DNA from: a virus
IMG/VR virus record: IMGVR_UViG_3300046471_000036
Location: 1-57,973 of that record
Reading direction: 5' to 3' (one strand)
Length of the DNA: 57,973 nt
Part shown: positions 33,836 to 41,246 of the stretch, piece by piece
How positions within the stretch are numbered: the first letter of the stretch is position 1
Layout of the letters: each line of letters begins with the position of its first letter
Notes under the pieces: model-generated
What the model was told of the DNA's origin: nothing
Database searches by the model: none
What the model saw: the letters and a program-made list of their open reading frames with translations, nothing else
Made by a program: the position numbers and the translations under genes

Positions 33836-33864
33836 ATATTAGTCCGACTGATTTATAGTGTCAA
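33836..33864 (-). promoter_or_regulatory. pL promoter
   Basis: On the - strand: TTGACA (33864-33859), 17-base spacer, TAATAT (33841-33836). An operator overlaps the spacer and -10, and a second lies just upstream of the -35. Same design as pR. Confidence 0.8.
33841..33849. promoter_or_regulatory. Operator OL1
   Basis: AGTCCGACT, a palindrome with a central S, overlapping the pL -10 element. Same core as the sites at 33866, 35671 and 35697. Confidence 0.75.
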
Positions 33865-33865
33865 C

Positions 33866-33874
33866 AGTCCGACT
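33866..33874. promoter_or_regulatory. Operator OL2
   Basis: AGTCCGACT in the context ACAGTCCGACTAATA, 25 bp centre to centre from OL1. Confidence 0.75.
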
Positions 33875-33945
33875 AATAAATATCCAGAAAATTATTTATT
33901 TGTTGGAGATGGCTGCGAAGTTGTGGCGGCTAGGCGTACGGACGT

Positions 33946-34003
33946 AAAAAAACCCGCTCGGGGCGGGCTGTTCTGGGCGGAAAATACCCGCGCTGGCGGG
34001 TAT
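33946..34003 (-). terminator. Tandem terminators after immunity genes
   Basis: On the - strand there are two hairpins in a row: ATACCCGC-CAGC-GCGGGTAT followed by TTTCC (34003-33984), then CCCGC-CCCGA-GCGGG followed by seven Ts (33967-33946). They stop the repressor-operon transcript before it enters the left operon operators. Confidence 0.8.
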
Positions 34004-34013
34004 CTGGTGCGCC

Positions 34014-34523
34014 TTAATCTAACGCGTGGAGTGCGCTCTTCGCTTCGTACAGAGACTTGCCAGCGCAGCTCTTGTTCCACGCCCCACGCGAATTGCTAAT
34101 GGCATCTTTCGCCATCGCAGCATGCTCGACATTCATCCCGCCGAATCCATTGCGAGCCCGGTAGGTAAGGCACACCACCTTGCCGTCCTGGCTGGCCGAG
34201 ATATCGATCCACTCGACTGAATTCGGCTCGCGCAGCCTGTTTTTTACCGCTCGAAGCGTAGCTGCCGTATTGACGAACCGCGCATTCTTTTCAAGCGCCT
34301 CCCTGTCCTTGGCGGCCTTCTCTTCAGCCGTCAATACCGGTTCTGGCACTGCCTTTGGCTTATCACCTCCGATAGAGGAGGCTACGACAATGACGAGAAA
34401 GCAAATACCTATGATGTAAGTCATTACGCCTACAGGCTTTTTCGGCTTGACTCCGCAACTGGGGCAGGCCACCGCCTTGGTACTTATCTTGGCGCCGCAT
34501 TCGGCGCATGGTCTCAGAGCCAT
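34014..34523 (-). CDS. Zinc-ribbon membrane protein
   Basis: 169 residues. Zinc ribbon at the N-terminus (CAECGAKISTKAVACPSCG; Cys 6, 9, 20, 23), a transmembrane helix about 33-50, a charged coiled stretch (LTAEEKAAKDREALEKNA) and a C-terminal domain with VEWIDISASQDGKVVCLTYRA. Similar proteins are frequent near phage repressors and in bacterial genomes. Expressed from the lysogen side of the switch, so possibly a lysogenic-conversion or superinfection function. Confidence 0.65.
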   Translation of the reverse strand: MALRPCAECGAKISTKAVACPSCGVKPKKPVGVMTYIIGICFLVIVVASSIGGDKPKAVPEPVLTAEEKAAKDREALEKNARFVNTAATLRAVKNRLREPNSVEWIDISASQDGKVVCLTYRARNGFGGMNVEHAAMAKDAISNSRGAWNKSCAGKSLYEAKSALHALD

Positions 34524-34562
34524 TTAGCATCCCTACTGCGGCATCACGGCGTGCCGGCTCGC

Positions 34563-34835
34563 CTAAAACGGTAAATCATCCGGGTCTGGCGGCAACTCCA
34601 GGTTGCGCCAGACCCATTCCTGCGAAGTCAGTACGAAGTTCGGGGTAAATGCGCCCTGTGATCGAATGCCATCCTCTGCTTCCCAGTCCGGCGTGGTCAC
34701 CGTGACTGGCATCATAAAGTGTTTGTCGAGACGCTCCAGCAGTCTGGGCATTTCTGGCCCGTCGAACACCGATGGATCGACCTCGACGACGATCATCGGC
34801 GCGATCCATCGGCCGACGGCTGATCGCATTTTCAA
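34563..34835 (-). CDS. Small protein downstream of repressor
   Basis: 90 residues. Contains PMIVVEVDPSVFDGPEMPRL and ends LELPPDPDDLPF. ATGA overlap with the repressor stop, so it is co-expressed in the lysogen. Not recognised. Confidence 0.6.
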   Translation of the reverse strand: MKMRSAVGRWIAPMIVVEVDPSVFDGPEMPRLLERLDKHFMMPVTVTTPDWEAEDGIRSQGAFTPNFVLTSQEWVWRNLELPPDPDDLPF

Positions 34836-35611
34836 TCCAGCCGCCCGGACACCACGCGGCCAGGTTGATAGACCACCTTGCCGATGATATCGCAGTCCGG
34901 CGACCGGTACGGCTTCGGGTCGTACTGCGGGTTAAATGAGCGCAGCATCCATTGCTCGCCCTGAAGTGCCAGTTGTTTGACGACCGGGTTGCCTTCGCAA
35001 TTTACCGCGTAGACCTCGCCAGAAACCATCTTCCGATCCGCCACGTTGATAACGATCGTGTCGCCATTGGAAAAGACGGGCGCCATGCTGTCGCCACGGA
35101 CCTTGATGGCCAACAGGCAATGCGGACTCCAGCGCTGCCCTTCGATGGCCTTGCGAGGGATATGGATCACGCCGCCGTCCTCAAATTCGCGGTCGGCGTC
35201 GAAGCCAGGGAACCCGGCTTGCACCTTGATATTCACTGACTTGATCGCAATGAGCTCGCTTTCGTCCTGATCTTCTGTCGTGACAGGCGTGGCCTTGCGT
35301 GTGAATCGCTGGCGATCACGCTCGTCAATCTCACCGGTTGCCACCCAGTTGTCACCGGCAAGCTTATTGCTAAATTCCTTAATGGAACAGCCGAGCAGCT
35401 CCGAAAACTTTTTCGCAGACGCGACGTTTAGTGGAATTTTCCCATTGAGGTACTGGCTCATCGCGCTCTGATTGAAGCCGAGCATTTCGCTGACGGCCTC
35501 CTGGGAGGATGGAAGGCCCGCATCACGCTGGGTTTTCTGCCAGATGACAAACAGCGCCTTCAATCGGGCGGCGTCCTCAAGCTGGTCTTTTGATAGTGGG
35601 AGGGCTGGCAT
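34832..35611 (-). CDS. cI: CI/LexA-type repressor with autocleavage domain
   Basis: 259 residues. Maintains lysogeny by binding OL and OR. N-terminal HTH at about 34-85 (SQEAVSEMLGFNQSAMSQYL). C-terminal S24 peptidase fold with cleavage site Ala132-Gly133 (VQAGF), nucleophile Ser175 (RGDSM) and general base Lys212 (PVVKQL), so RecA-stimulated self-cleavage is expected. Divergent from cro across OR. A -35-like TTTACA and -10-like TTATTA on the - strand within 35630-35660 could be pRM. Confidence 0.93.
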   Translation of the reverse strand: MPALPLSKDQLEDAARLKALFVIWQKTQRDAGLPSSQEAVSEMLGFNQSAMSQYLNGKIPLNVASAKKFSELLGCSIKEFSNKLAGDNWVATGEIDERDRQRFTRKATPVTTEDQDESELIAIKSVNIKVQAGFPGFDADREFEDGGVIHIPRKAIEGQRWSPHCLLAIKVRGDSMAPVFSNGDTIVINVADRKMVSGEVYAVNCEGNPVVKQLALQGEQWMLRSFNPQYDPKPYRSPDCDIIGKVVYQPGRVVSGRLD

Positions 35612-35648
35612 CGCGAGAGAATATAAGTAAAACTAATAATCGGCAATT

Positions 35649-35658
35649 AGTCGGGACT
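35649..35658. promoter_or_regulatory. Operator OR3 (imperfect)
   Basis: AGTCGGGACT, the operator core with one additional G, on the repressor side of OR. A weaker site here would fit control of the repressor's own promoter. Confidence 0.55.
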
Positions 35659-35670
35659 GTAAAATAAATC

Positions 35671-35679
35671 AGTCGGACT
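35671..35679. promoter_or_regulatory. Operator OR2
   Basis: AGTCGGACT just upstream of the pR -35 element. Confidence 0.75.
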
Positions 35680-35680
35680 G

Positions 35681-35710
35681 TTGACAGTGGCTAAACAGTC
35701 GGACTAATAT
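35681..35710 (+). promoter_or_regulatory. pR promoter
   Basis: TTGACA (35681-35686), 18-base spacer, TAATAT (35705-35710). The cro ATG at 35718 is only 8 bases after the -10, so transcription should start at or next to the start codon. Confidence 0.8.
35697..35705. promoter_or_regulatory. Operator OR1
   Basis: AGTCGGACT in the context ACAGTCGGACTAATA, inside the pR spacer and touching the -10. 26 bp centre to centre from OR2. A half site TCCGACT follows at 35711-35717. Confidence 0.75.
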
Positions 35711-35717
35711 TCCGACT

Positions 35718-35939
35718 ATGAACAAATTTCATCACATCAGAGCACAGCTCGGCGTCACGCAACTCGCGATGGCGCAAGCCCTTGGCATGTCGCAAGGGAA
35801 CGTCTCCAACTACGAGAACGGTCAGACCGTGCCTCCGTATGTGGCGAACAAGCTCATCGAGTACGCGGCCTCTCTTGGCCACGTGCTGACGTACGACGCT
35901 ATCTACGGCGCCGTCCAACTGGAGCCCGCCCCACCTTGA
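35718..35939 (+). CDS. cro: Cro-like repressor
   Basis: 73 residues, XRE-type HTH: RAQLGVTQLAMAQALGMSQG then VSNYENGQTVPP. Divergent from cI and first gene of the right operon. There is no Shine-Dalgarno sequence upstream, and the predicted pR start is at the AUG, so the mRNA is probably leaderless. Confidence 0.9.
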   Translation: MNKFHHIRAQLGVTQLAMAQALGMSQGNVSNYENGQTVPPYVANKLIEYAASLGHVLTYDAIYGAVQLEPAPP

Positions 35940-36017
35940 CACCTCGCCGACCGCATCACGGCAGGCATACCTACGTCCTAATTTTCACGTTTCAACATTC
36001 CCTCACCGGAGATTCAC

Positions 36018-36284
36018 ATGATCGATACAACCCGCTACCTGCTGCACAAGGTCTACGTCAATGAAATCGAGGACGACGTAATTGCCGAGCATTGCCGCGC
36101 TCTCGGCATCACCCGTAGCGAGTTTTACCGCCGCGCCGCACTGAAGGAGGCCGCGCCGCCGAAGTCCCTACCTGCGCATCGTATTCGACGAGCGCCAGGG
36201 CGTGAAGGGCCCAAGTCGGGCCCACGCCTGCCGCGCACGTTTGCGAAGCGCCACGGCGGTGCGCCGACTCCACTTCGGATTTGA
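36018..36284 (+). CDS. Small early protein after cro
   Basis: 88 residues with GGAG 8 bases upstream. N-terminal half, DDVIAEHCRALGITRSEFYRRA, looks like a ribbon or HTH element; the rest is Arg/Pro-rich and basic. It stands at the place of lambda cII but lacks recognisable CII sequence. DNA or RNA binding is likely from charge and motif. Confidence 0.55.
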   Translation: MIDTTRYLLHKVYVNEIEDDVIAEHCRALGITRSEFYRRAALKEAAPPKSLPAHRIRRAPGREGPKSGPRLPRTFAKRHGGAPTPLRI

Positions 36285-36312
36285 CTCAAACCGTAGGACT
36301 TAGGAGCTGCTT

Positions 36313-36498
36313 ATGAGTATCAAAGCGAATTTCGACAATGCAGCAGTCGCGTTTTACCGGGCACATAAAGCATGGAAGGCGGCGCCGGACGGGCTGCAGA
36401 AGGTTGAAGCAAAACGGGCACTTGGCAAGGCGCGCAGCGAGTTCATCACGGCTGGCGACCTGCACGTGCCTGTTGAAAAAAAGCCGCCAGAGCGCTGA
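36313..36498 (+). CDS. Small helical early protein
   Basis: 61 residues, SD TAGGAG 9 bases upstream. A single predicted helical hairpin: FDNAAVAFYRAHKAWKAAP and QKVEAKRALGKARSEFI. Not recognised. A 17-codon ORF (36512-36565) follows in the gap before the KilA-N gene and is of doubtful status. Confidence 0.55.
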   Translation: MSIKANFDNAAVAFYRAHKAWKAAPDGLQKVEAKRALGKARSEFITAGDLHVPVEKKPPER

Positions 36499-36577
36499 CG
36501 GCATCCCACCAATGAACCATAAACCCGCGCTGCTTTTGACATTGACGCGGCGCACAAGGAGTTGAAGGTGAAAACAA

Positions 36578-37222
36578 ATGAATGACTTGATCACCGCTGA
36601 GTACAACGGCGTCCCGTTCAGCTTCCAGCCGGATGGATGGTTTAACGCAACGCTTGCGGCAAAGCGCTACGGAAAGCAGCCGAAGGAATGGCTCAGGCTC
36701 GATGAAACCAACGAATACATCGCGGCACTCAGCCAACTTTCAAATGGGGGCCAAAACCCCATTTGGCACAAAACGAAACGCGGCAACAACGGCGGCACAT
36801 GGCTTCACCCGAAGCTGGCCGTTCGCTTCGCTCAGTGGCTCGATGCACGTTTCGCCGTCTGGTGCGACATGCAGATCGACGCAATCTTGCGTCCGGCTAA
36901 CCCTGCCAACGATGCCGACGCTATCAGCACCGTCAACGACCGTTCAGGGCTGCTTCTATCGGCGGTGTTCAGTGTCATTCGCCACCGCCTTGGCTTCGGC
37001 ACCGTCTACCAGGCATTCAACAGCGCCGCTGGCTCGGATCACTTCCGGCACATGACCAAGGCGCAAGTTCGCCAAGCCGAGCCTGTCGCGCACCGCATCG
37101 CCAACGGCGCGGCGACCGAGCAGGACTGGCAGTTGATCGAATCGAACCGCGCCGACAAGCCGGCCGCGCCGCAGCAACATCAACTCAGCTTCTCCAGCAC
37201 CGACGCGGCGGTTTCCAAATGA
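36578..37222 (+). CDS. KilA-N domain protein
   Basis: 214 residues. KilA-N DNA-binding domain at about 8-105: the DGWFNATLAAKRYGKQPKEW core, then GGTWLHPKLAVRFAQWLDARFAVWC. The C-terminal part contains a helix bundle (GLLLSAVFSVIRHRLGFGTVYQAF). Such proteins act as phage antirepressors or regulators. AAGGAG-like sites upstream. The stop overlaps the next start (ATGA). Confidence 0.9.
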   Translation: MNDLITAEYNGVPFSFQPDGWFNATLAAKRYGKQPKEWLRLDETNEYIAALSQLSNGGQNPIWHKTKRGNNGGTWLHPKLAVRFAQWLDARFAVWCDMQIDAILRPANPANDADAISTVNDRSGLLLSAVFSVIRHRLGFGTVYQAFNSAAGSDHFRHMTKAQVRQAEPVAHRIANGAATEQDWQLIESNRADKPAAPQQHQLSFSSTDAAVSK

Positions 37223-37353
37223 TCACCATCACCATCATCTTCCGCACGCTCTACGCCTTCTGCCGCCTCGGCTTCGACTACGCCCGGCTGCGGCCTGCGC
37301 ACGCGGTTGCCGCTGGATGTGTTCTGGCTGCTGCGGCATGGGCGGTTGCATGA
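37219..37353 (+). CDS. 44-residue membrane peptide
   Basis: ATGA overlaps at both ends. N-terminal hydrophobic strand (MITITIIFRTLYAF) and a C-terminal hydrophobic helix (HAVAAGCVLAAAAWAVA). Not recognised. Confidence 0.5.
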   Translation: MITITIIFRTLYAFCRLGFDYARLRPAHAVAAGCVLAAAAWAVA

Positions 37354-37580
37354 GCGCGCTGACCAACTGGTTCGCGGGCGATGTGCGTCCCGAGCGTCCC
37401 GGCGCCTACGAAACCAAGAGCGCGGATCACGAGCGCACTTGGTTTCAATACTGGAACGGCACTCAATGGGGCGCCTATTGCACCACGCCAGCGATTGCCG
37501 AAAAGGATGCCAATTTTCGCTCGGCCCGCCAGTTTCCATTGTGGCGCGGCCTCGCCTCCGACCCGAGCGTGACGCCATGA
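37350..37580 (+). CDS. Small early protein
   Basis: 76 residues from the ATG at 37350 (ATGA); the frame is open upstream from 37317. Aromatic-rich: TWFQYWNGTQWGAYCTTP. Such short YWNGxxWG phrases occur in uncharacterised phage early proteins. Not recognised. Confidence 0.55.
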   Translation: MSALTNWFAGDVRPERPGAYETKSADHERTWFQYWNGTQWGAYCTTPAIAEKDANFRSARQFPLWRGLASDPSVTP

Positions 37581-37630
37581 CCGACGACGACTGGCAAGTT
37601 CGACCGCGCCGCAACCCGCCGCAGAAATGA
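37577..37630 (+). CDS. 17-residue peptide (doubtful)
   Basis: MTDDDWQVRPRRNPPQK, ATGA overlap upstream, ends at a hairpin. Could be a leader peptide. Coding is supported only by the overlap. Confidence 0.3.
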   Translation: MTDDDWQVRPRRNPPQK

Positions 37631-37654
37631 AAAAAGGCCGATTGCAGTCGGCCT
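37630..37654 (-). terminator. Terminator-like hairpin in antisense direction
   Basis: Stem AGGCCGA/TCGGCCT with six As on its + strand 5' side, that is, a T run only when read leftward. It lies in the leader of the 52-residue gene. Confidence 0.5.
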
Positions 37655-37686
37655 CTCGAAAACACAAATCACTTGGAGCAACCATT

Positions 37687-37845
37687 ATGTTACACGATCT
37701 GAAAAAACCCGCGCTGCACCCGGTCAACCTGCCAGCCCTGCATCTGCGCGCTGCCTACCTCACCTCGCTGGAGCAGTTCCTGCGCTTGGCGCAACGCGCT
37801 GCGGCTGAGCAACAGGCGGCAGCAGGGAAGGGGCGTGCGTTATGA
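37687..37845 (+). CDS. Small early protein
   Basis: 52 residues from ATG 37687 with TTGGAG 9 bases upstream; the frame is open from 37627 but there the hairpin occupies the 5' end. Contains LRAAYLTSLEQFLRLAQRAA. Not recognised. Confidence 0.5.
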   Translation: MLHDLKKPALHPVNLPALHLRAAYLTSLEQFLRLAQRAAAEQQAAAGKGRAL

Positions 37846-38615
37846 GCGCCGCCGATATCGAACGCTTCAAACGCGACGTCGCGGAACATGCAATCACCGT
37901 GATCCGTAACGAGGGCGTCTACCGACACATCAAATTTGCGCAAGGCGATTCCAGCTGCTACCGATTCGACCTGGTGACGTTCCCCGGCTACCTCTGCTAC
38001 ACCGGGGACATGGGCACCTACGTGTTCGAGCGCACCACCGACATGTTCACGTTTTTCCGCAAAACGGACTGGACGTCCATCGACTTCCGCTACTGGGCCG
38101 AGAAGTGCGAAGCCTCTGACCGCGACGGTATTCGCAAATTCAGCCATGACGCATTCGCGAAGTGGGTCCGCGCATGGATCGACGATCGCGAAGCCGATGA
38201 CCGGCCAGATGATGACGAGCCAGAAGAATTGGCGATCCATGCTGCGGCCTACGCCGAACTGCGCGCCGCCGTCGAAAGCGACGTATGCGGCTCCGACAGC
38301 AACGATGTGCGCTGCTACGACGCCATGAACGACTTCCGGCATGAGGGCGAGGCCTGGTCGGCGCTGCACGGCAAGGACGCTCAGTTCGAGTTCCATGACG
38401 CATGGGACGGCTTCGACTCCGCTACGCATGAATACACCCTGCGCTTCAAGTGGTGCTGCTACGCGATGGCTTGGGGCATCCAGCAGTACGACGCGCACAT
38501 GGCGGCCGCCGAGGTGCCAGCGCCCAAGAACGACGATCCATTCGCCGACGACGACACAGCCGCAGTCGAAAAGAGCATCGCGCGCCACGCAGCCAAGATC
38601 GGCGGTGCAGCATGA
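37842..38615 (+). CDS. Conserved-type phage early protein
   Basis: 257 residues. Its core, YLCYTGDMGTYVFERTTDMF followed by FFR, is widespread in phage early proteins of unknown role. The acidic middle reads DDREADDRPDDDEPEE; a further aromatic block is YTLRFKWCCYAMAWGIQQYD. ATGA at both ends. Confidence 0.7.
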   Translation: MSAADIERFKRDVAEHAITVIRNEGVYRHIKFAQGDSSCYRFDLVTFPGYLCYTGDMGTYVFERTTDMFTFFRKTDWTSIDFRYWAEKCEASDRDGIRKFSHDAFAKWVRAWIDDREADDRPDDDEPEELAIHAAAYAELRAAVESDVCGSDSNDVRCYDAMNDFRHEGEAWSALHGKDAQFEFHDAWDGFDSATHEYTLRFKWCCYAMAWGIQQYDAHMAAAEVPAPKNDDPFADDDTAAVEKSIARHAAKIGGAA

Positions 38616-38803
38616 GGCCCTTCGTCACCGGCTTCGCCATGGTCGCCATATTCGTTGCCGGAATGATCGGCTGCATCGAGGTCATCAGCGTTCCGCAACG
38701 CGATGCAGCGAAAGCCCGCCAAGCCGAATGCGCCACTCGCGGCGGCGCCCTGGTCCTCGACATGTCTCGCGTTGAGCGTTGCGTCAAGGCGGTGCTGCCA
38801 TGA
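38612..38803 (+). CDS. Small membrane protein
   Basis: 63 residues. N-terminal transmembrane helix (FVTGFAMVAIFVAGMIGC), then a short periplasmic or cytoplasmic tail with two Cys. ATGA overlaps. Not recognised. Confidence 0.6.
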   Translation: MRPFVTGFAMVAIFVAGMIGCIEVISVPQRDAAKARQAECATRGGALVLDMSRVERCVKAVLP

Positions 38804-39222
38804 TCGGCGCCAGTCCACACCGCGTCGCCAACCTGCGTCGCCTGATAGCCTCCCTCGCCAGCGAAATGTCCCGCAGTGAGATCGCCACGCTGTTTGGCTG
38901 CTCCGAATCCGGTGCCCGCAATTACATCCGCGAACTCCAGCCCATCTTGATCCTGGTGCGCCGCGATGGCGTCACCGCGCATTCAGTGGGGCAGCCGGTC
39001 TATCGCATCACCGATGACGTCGCGGCCGTGCAGGAATTTATTGCTGCGCTGGAGGCAAGCGTTGTTCCGCCCACGCCGCGCAAGAAGCCGGTCAAGGTGG
39101 TCGATGCGACGCGGCATGTGCATATCCTGGCTGATGATGAGGCGTTCGTGCCGAGGTTGCATCGCGGGCTGCCGCAAAGGGATGCGCTGGTGGCGGCTTT
39201 CTTCGGGGAGGCGCAGCCATGA
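38800..39222 (+). CDS. HTH regulator
   Basis: 140 residues from ATG 38800. HTH near 18-50: MSRSEIATLFGCSESGARNY. A wing-like beta region follows (GVTAHSVGQPVYRIT). The C-terminus has VHILADDEAFVPRLHRGLPQ. Same style as other early phage HTH proteins. Coupled to the methyltransferase gene by ATGA. Confidence 0.65.
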   Translation: MIGASPHRVANLRRLIASLASEMSRSEIATLFGCSESGARNYIRELQPILILVRRDGVTAHSVGQPVYRITDDVAAVQEFIAALEASVVPPTPRKKPVKVVDATRHVHILADDEAFVPRLHRGLPQRDALVAAFFGEAQP

Positions 39223-40139
39223 AGGCAATCGATCTATTCTCGGGATTGGGCGGCTTTTCGTGTGGCGCCGAAATGGCAGGCGTCGACGTGGCGTGGGCTG
39301 GCAACCACTGGCCGGCCGCGGTCGAGATTCACGCGGCCAACCACCCTGGCGCTGAGCACGCGTGCCAGGACCTGCAACAGACCAACTGGCGCGACGTGCC
39401 GGCGCACGACATCATGCTGGCCTCGCCGTGCTGCCAAGGCCACAGCCGGGCCCGCGGCAAGGCCAACGGAAATCCGCAGCACGATGCCAGCCGGTCGACC
39501 GCATGGGCGCCCGTGTCGGCTTTGGAATACCACCGGCCCCGCTTCGCAGTAATCGAAAACGTGGTCGACCTCGCACAATGGGCGCTGTACCCGGCATGGT
39601 GCGCGGCGATGACCGCGCTGGGCTACGCGATGACGCCGATGGTCGTTGACGCGGCTGACCATGGCGTGCCGCAGCACCGAGAACGCCTGTTCATCGTCCT
39701 GGTGCTGGGCAAATATCCGCTCGAAATCAAACTGCCGCGGCGCGAGCATGTGCCAGCCAGTTCGTTCATCGACTTCGACGCCGGCAACTGGCAGCCGATT
39801 GAAAAGCCGGGCAGGGCGCCGGCCACCTTGAATCGAGTGCGCGCCGGCCGGGCCAGCTTTGGCGATCGCTTCATCATGCCCTACTACGGCGGCGGTTCGG
39901 GCTTGACCGGGCGCTGCCTTTCCCGGCCGGTCGGCACCATCACCACGCGCGACCGCTGGGGCATCGTCGACGGCGACCGCACGCGAATGATGTCGGCAAA
40001 CGAATGCCGAGCCGCGATGGGCTTCCCCGCCGGCTACATCCTGCCGCCGAAACACACCGACGCCGTGCACATGCTCGGCAATGCCGTGGCGCCGCCGGCC
40101 GCGCGCGACGTGCTCACTGCGATGCTGGAGGCCGCATGA
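39219..40139 (+). CDS. dcm: DNA cytosine-5 methyltransferase
   Basis: 306 residues. Motif I DLFSGLGGFSCG, motif IV ASPCCQGHS with catalytic Cys72, motif VI IENV (Glu113), motif VIII QHRERLF, and IX/X near the end with MLGNAVAPPAA. No restriction enzyme is nearby, so it is an orphan enzyme that probably protects phage DNA or changes host expression. The usual Pro before the catalytic Cys is Cys71 here. Confidence 0.92.
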   Translation: MKAIDLFSGLGGFSCGAEMAGVDVAWAGNHWPAAVEIHAANHPGAEHACQDLQQTNWRDVPAHDIMLASPCCQGHSRARGKANGNPQHDASRSTAWAPVSALEYHRPRFAVIENVVDLAQWALYPAWCAAMTALGYAMTPMVVDAADHGVPQHRERLFIVLVLGKYPLEIKLPRREHVPASSFIDFDAGNWQPIEKPGRAPATLNRVRAGRASFGDRFIMPYYGGGSGLTGRCLSRPVGTITTRDRWGIVDGDRTRMMSANECRAAMGFPAGYILPPKHTDAVHMLGNAVAPPAARDVLTAMLEAA

Positions 40140-40336
40140 CCACCTACATCGTCAACGGAAAAATGACCGTCGCCTGCTGGACGGAAGTCGAAGCCAACTC
40201 TCCCGAGGAGGCCGTCGAGATTGCACGAAAGCGCGACGTTGCCGAGATCGAAATCAGTCTCAGCTATCCCGAGGATGAGTGCTGGAATCTGAATAACGGC
40301 GGCACGCCCTTTGACATCAGCGCGGAGGTCGCATGA
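40136..40336 (+). CDS. Small early protein
   Basis: 66 residues, beginning MTTYIVNGKMTVACWTEVEA. The pattern of a short beta hairpin with SPEEAVEIARK then acidic Tyr/Pro-rich end is like small DpnD/PcfM-type phage proteins. ATGA at both ends. Confidence 0.6.
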   Translation: MTTYIVNGKMTVACWTEVEANSPEEAVEIARKRDVAEIEISLSYPEDECWNLNNGGTPFDISAEVA

Positions 40337-40437
40337 CCCGCTCAATCCCCCGCTGCACCTGCTGCGGCCGCCTCCAGGGCGAGCCTCACGCCGCCGGCTG
40401 CCGCTACTTCAACACCATTCGGAGGTCCCATGACTGA
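40333..40437 (+). CDS. 34-residue Cys/His peptide
   Basis: CTCCGRLQGEPHAAGC: a CxCC...H...C set suggests a small zinc knuckle. ATGA overlap upstream and 8-base overlap downstream, where the next gene's GGAGG lies within it. Likely translated. Confidence 0.5.
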   Translation: MTRSIPRCTCCGRLQGEPHAAGCRYFNTIRRSHD

Positions 40438-40837
40438 AAAGAAACGTGCCCTGTCAACTGACTGCCTGGCATTCCGCGCCGCGTTGCCGATGTTCGCGCG
40501 CGGGCCGCAAACGAAAGAAGGCGTCCTGCTGCTGGCCGACTTCGGCCACACGGCAATCCTGCAATCGAAGCGCTTGGAGACGGCGATGAAATCCGGCTGG
40601 CTGGTCGAGATCGGCGGCTTGATTCACCTGTCGGAATACGCCATGCACTACTTCGAAGGCACCGAGCCGGAGCCGCAGGCACCGAAGCCGCCGACCGGCA
40701 GCCTCGCCACGCCGCGCGAGAACCTGCATGCGATGGAGCCGCTGTCGCGCAAGCACTTCCTCAACGTCAAAGGTCCGCGCGCGGATGCGCCTGATGTTCG
40801 TGCGTATCCATCGATCTACGCCAAGGTGACGCCATGA
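40430..40837 (+). CDS. Early protein with winged-helix-like N-half
   Basis: 135 residues. The first 75 residues (TKEGVLLLADFGHTAILQSK, RLETAMKSGWLVEIGGLIHL) fit a winged helix with a terminal beta hairpin. The C-terminal half is Pro-rich and basic. GGAGG upstream. DNA binding is inferred. Confidence 0.6.
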   Translation: MTEKKRALSTDCLAFRAALPMFARGPQTKEGVLLLADFGHTAILQSKRLETAMKSGWLVEIGGLIHLSEYAMHYFEGTEPEPQAPKPPTGSLATPRENLHAMEPLSRKHFLNVKGPRADAPDVRAYPSIYAKVTP

Positions 40838-41124
40838 CTGCGCATCTGAAGGTCGGCATGATCTGCATCCTGCGCAACGACCCGCACCTGACCGTGCCGA
40901 GCGCTGAGCGTTACAACGGCGAAGAGGTCGAAATAATCCACGGCCTTGCCTGGACGGAATTTGCCGATGGATCCGCGGGCTACACGTACGATATTCGCGT
41001 GCCAGGCGGCGATGAATTTTGTGCATTTCCGCACGAGCTCATCCCGAAGCAGCCACCCACCGGCCTCGCCACCGTCCTTGAATGGTTCACCGCGCCGGCG
41101 CCGCGCGAAGTGGATGCGGCATGA
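40834..41124 (+). CDS. Small SH3-like early protein
   Basis: 96 residues. Begins with KVGMICILRNDPHLTVPSAERYNGEEVEI, in the style of short KOW/SH3-like barrels found in phage early operons. Ends in a flexible Pro-rich tail. ATGA overlaps. Function unknown. Confidence 0.6.
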   Translation: MTAHLKVGMICILRNDPHLTVPSAERYNGEEVEIIHGLAWTEFADGSAGYTYDIRVPGGDEFCAFPHELIPKQPPTGLATVLEWFTAPAPREVDAA

Positions 41125-41246
41125 AAGTCATCCTCATCGTATGCGCGGCATGGGCGACGTGGCTCGCGCTCATTAGCCTGAAATACCCCGGCTTGGTTCC
41201 TGCTATGTGGCACGCGCTGTGCGCTCGCGTAATGGGGCTGGCATGA
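41121..41246 (+). CDS. 41-residue membrane peptide
   Basis: N-terminal transmembrane helix (MKVILIVCAAWATWLALISL). ATGA overlaps on both sides. Not recognised. Confidence 0.5.
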   Translation: MKVILIVCAAWATWLALISLKYPGLVPAMWHALCARVMGLA

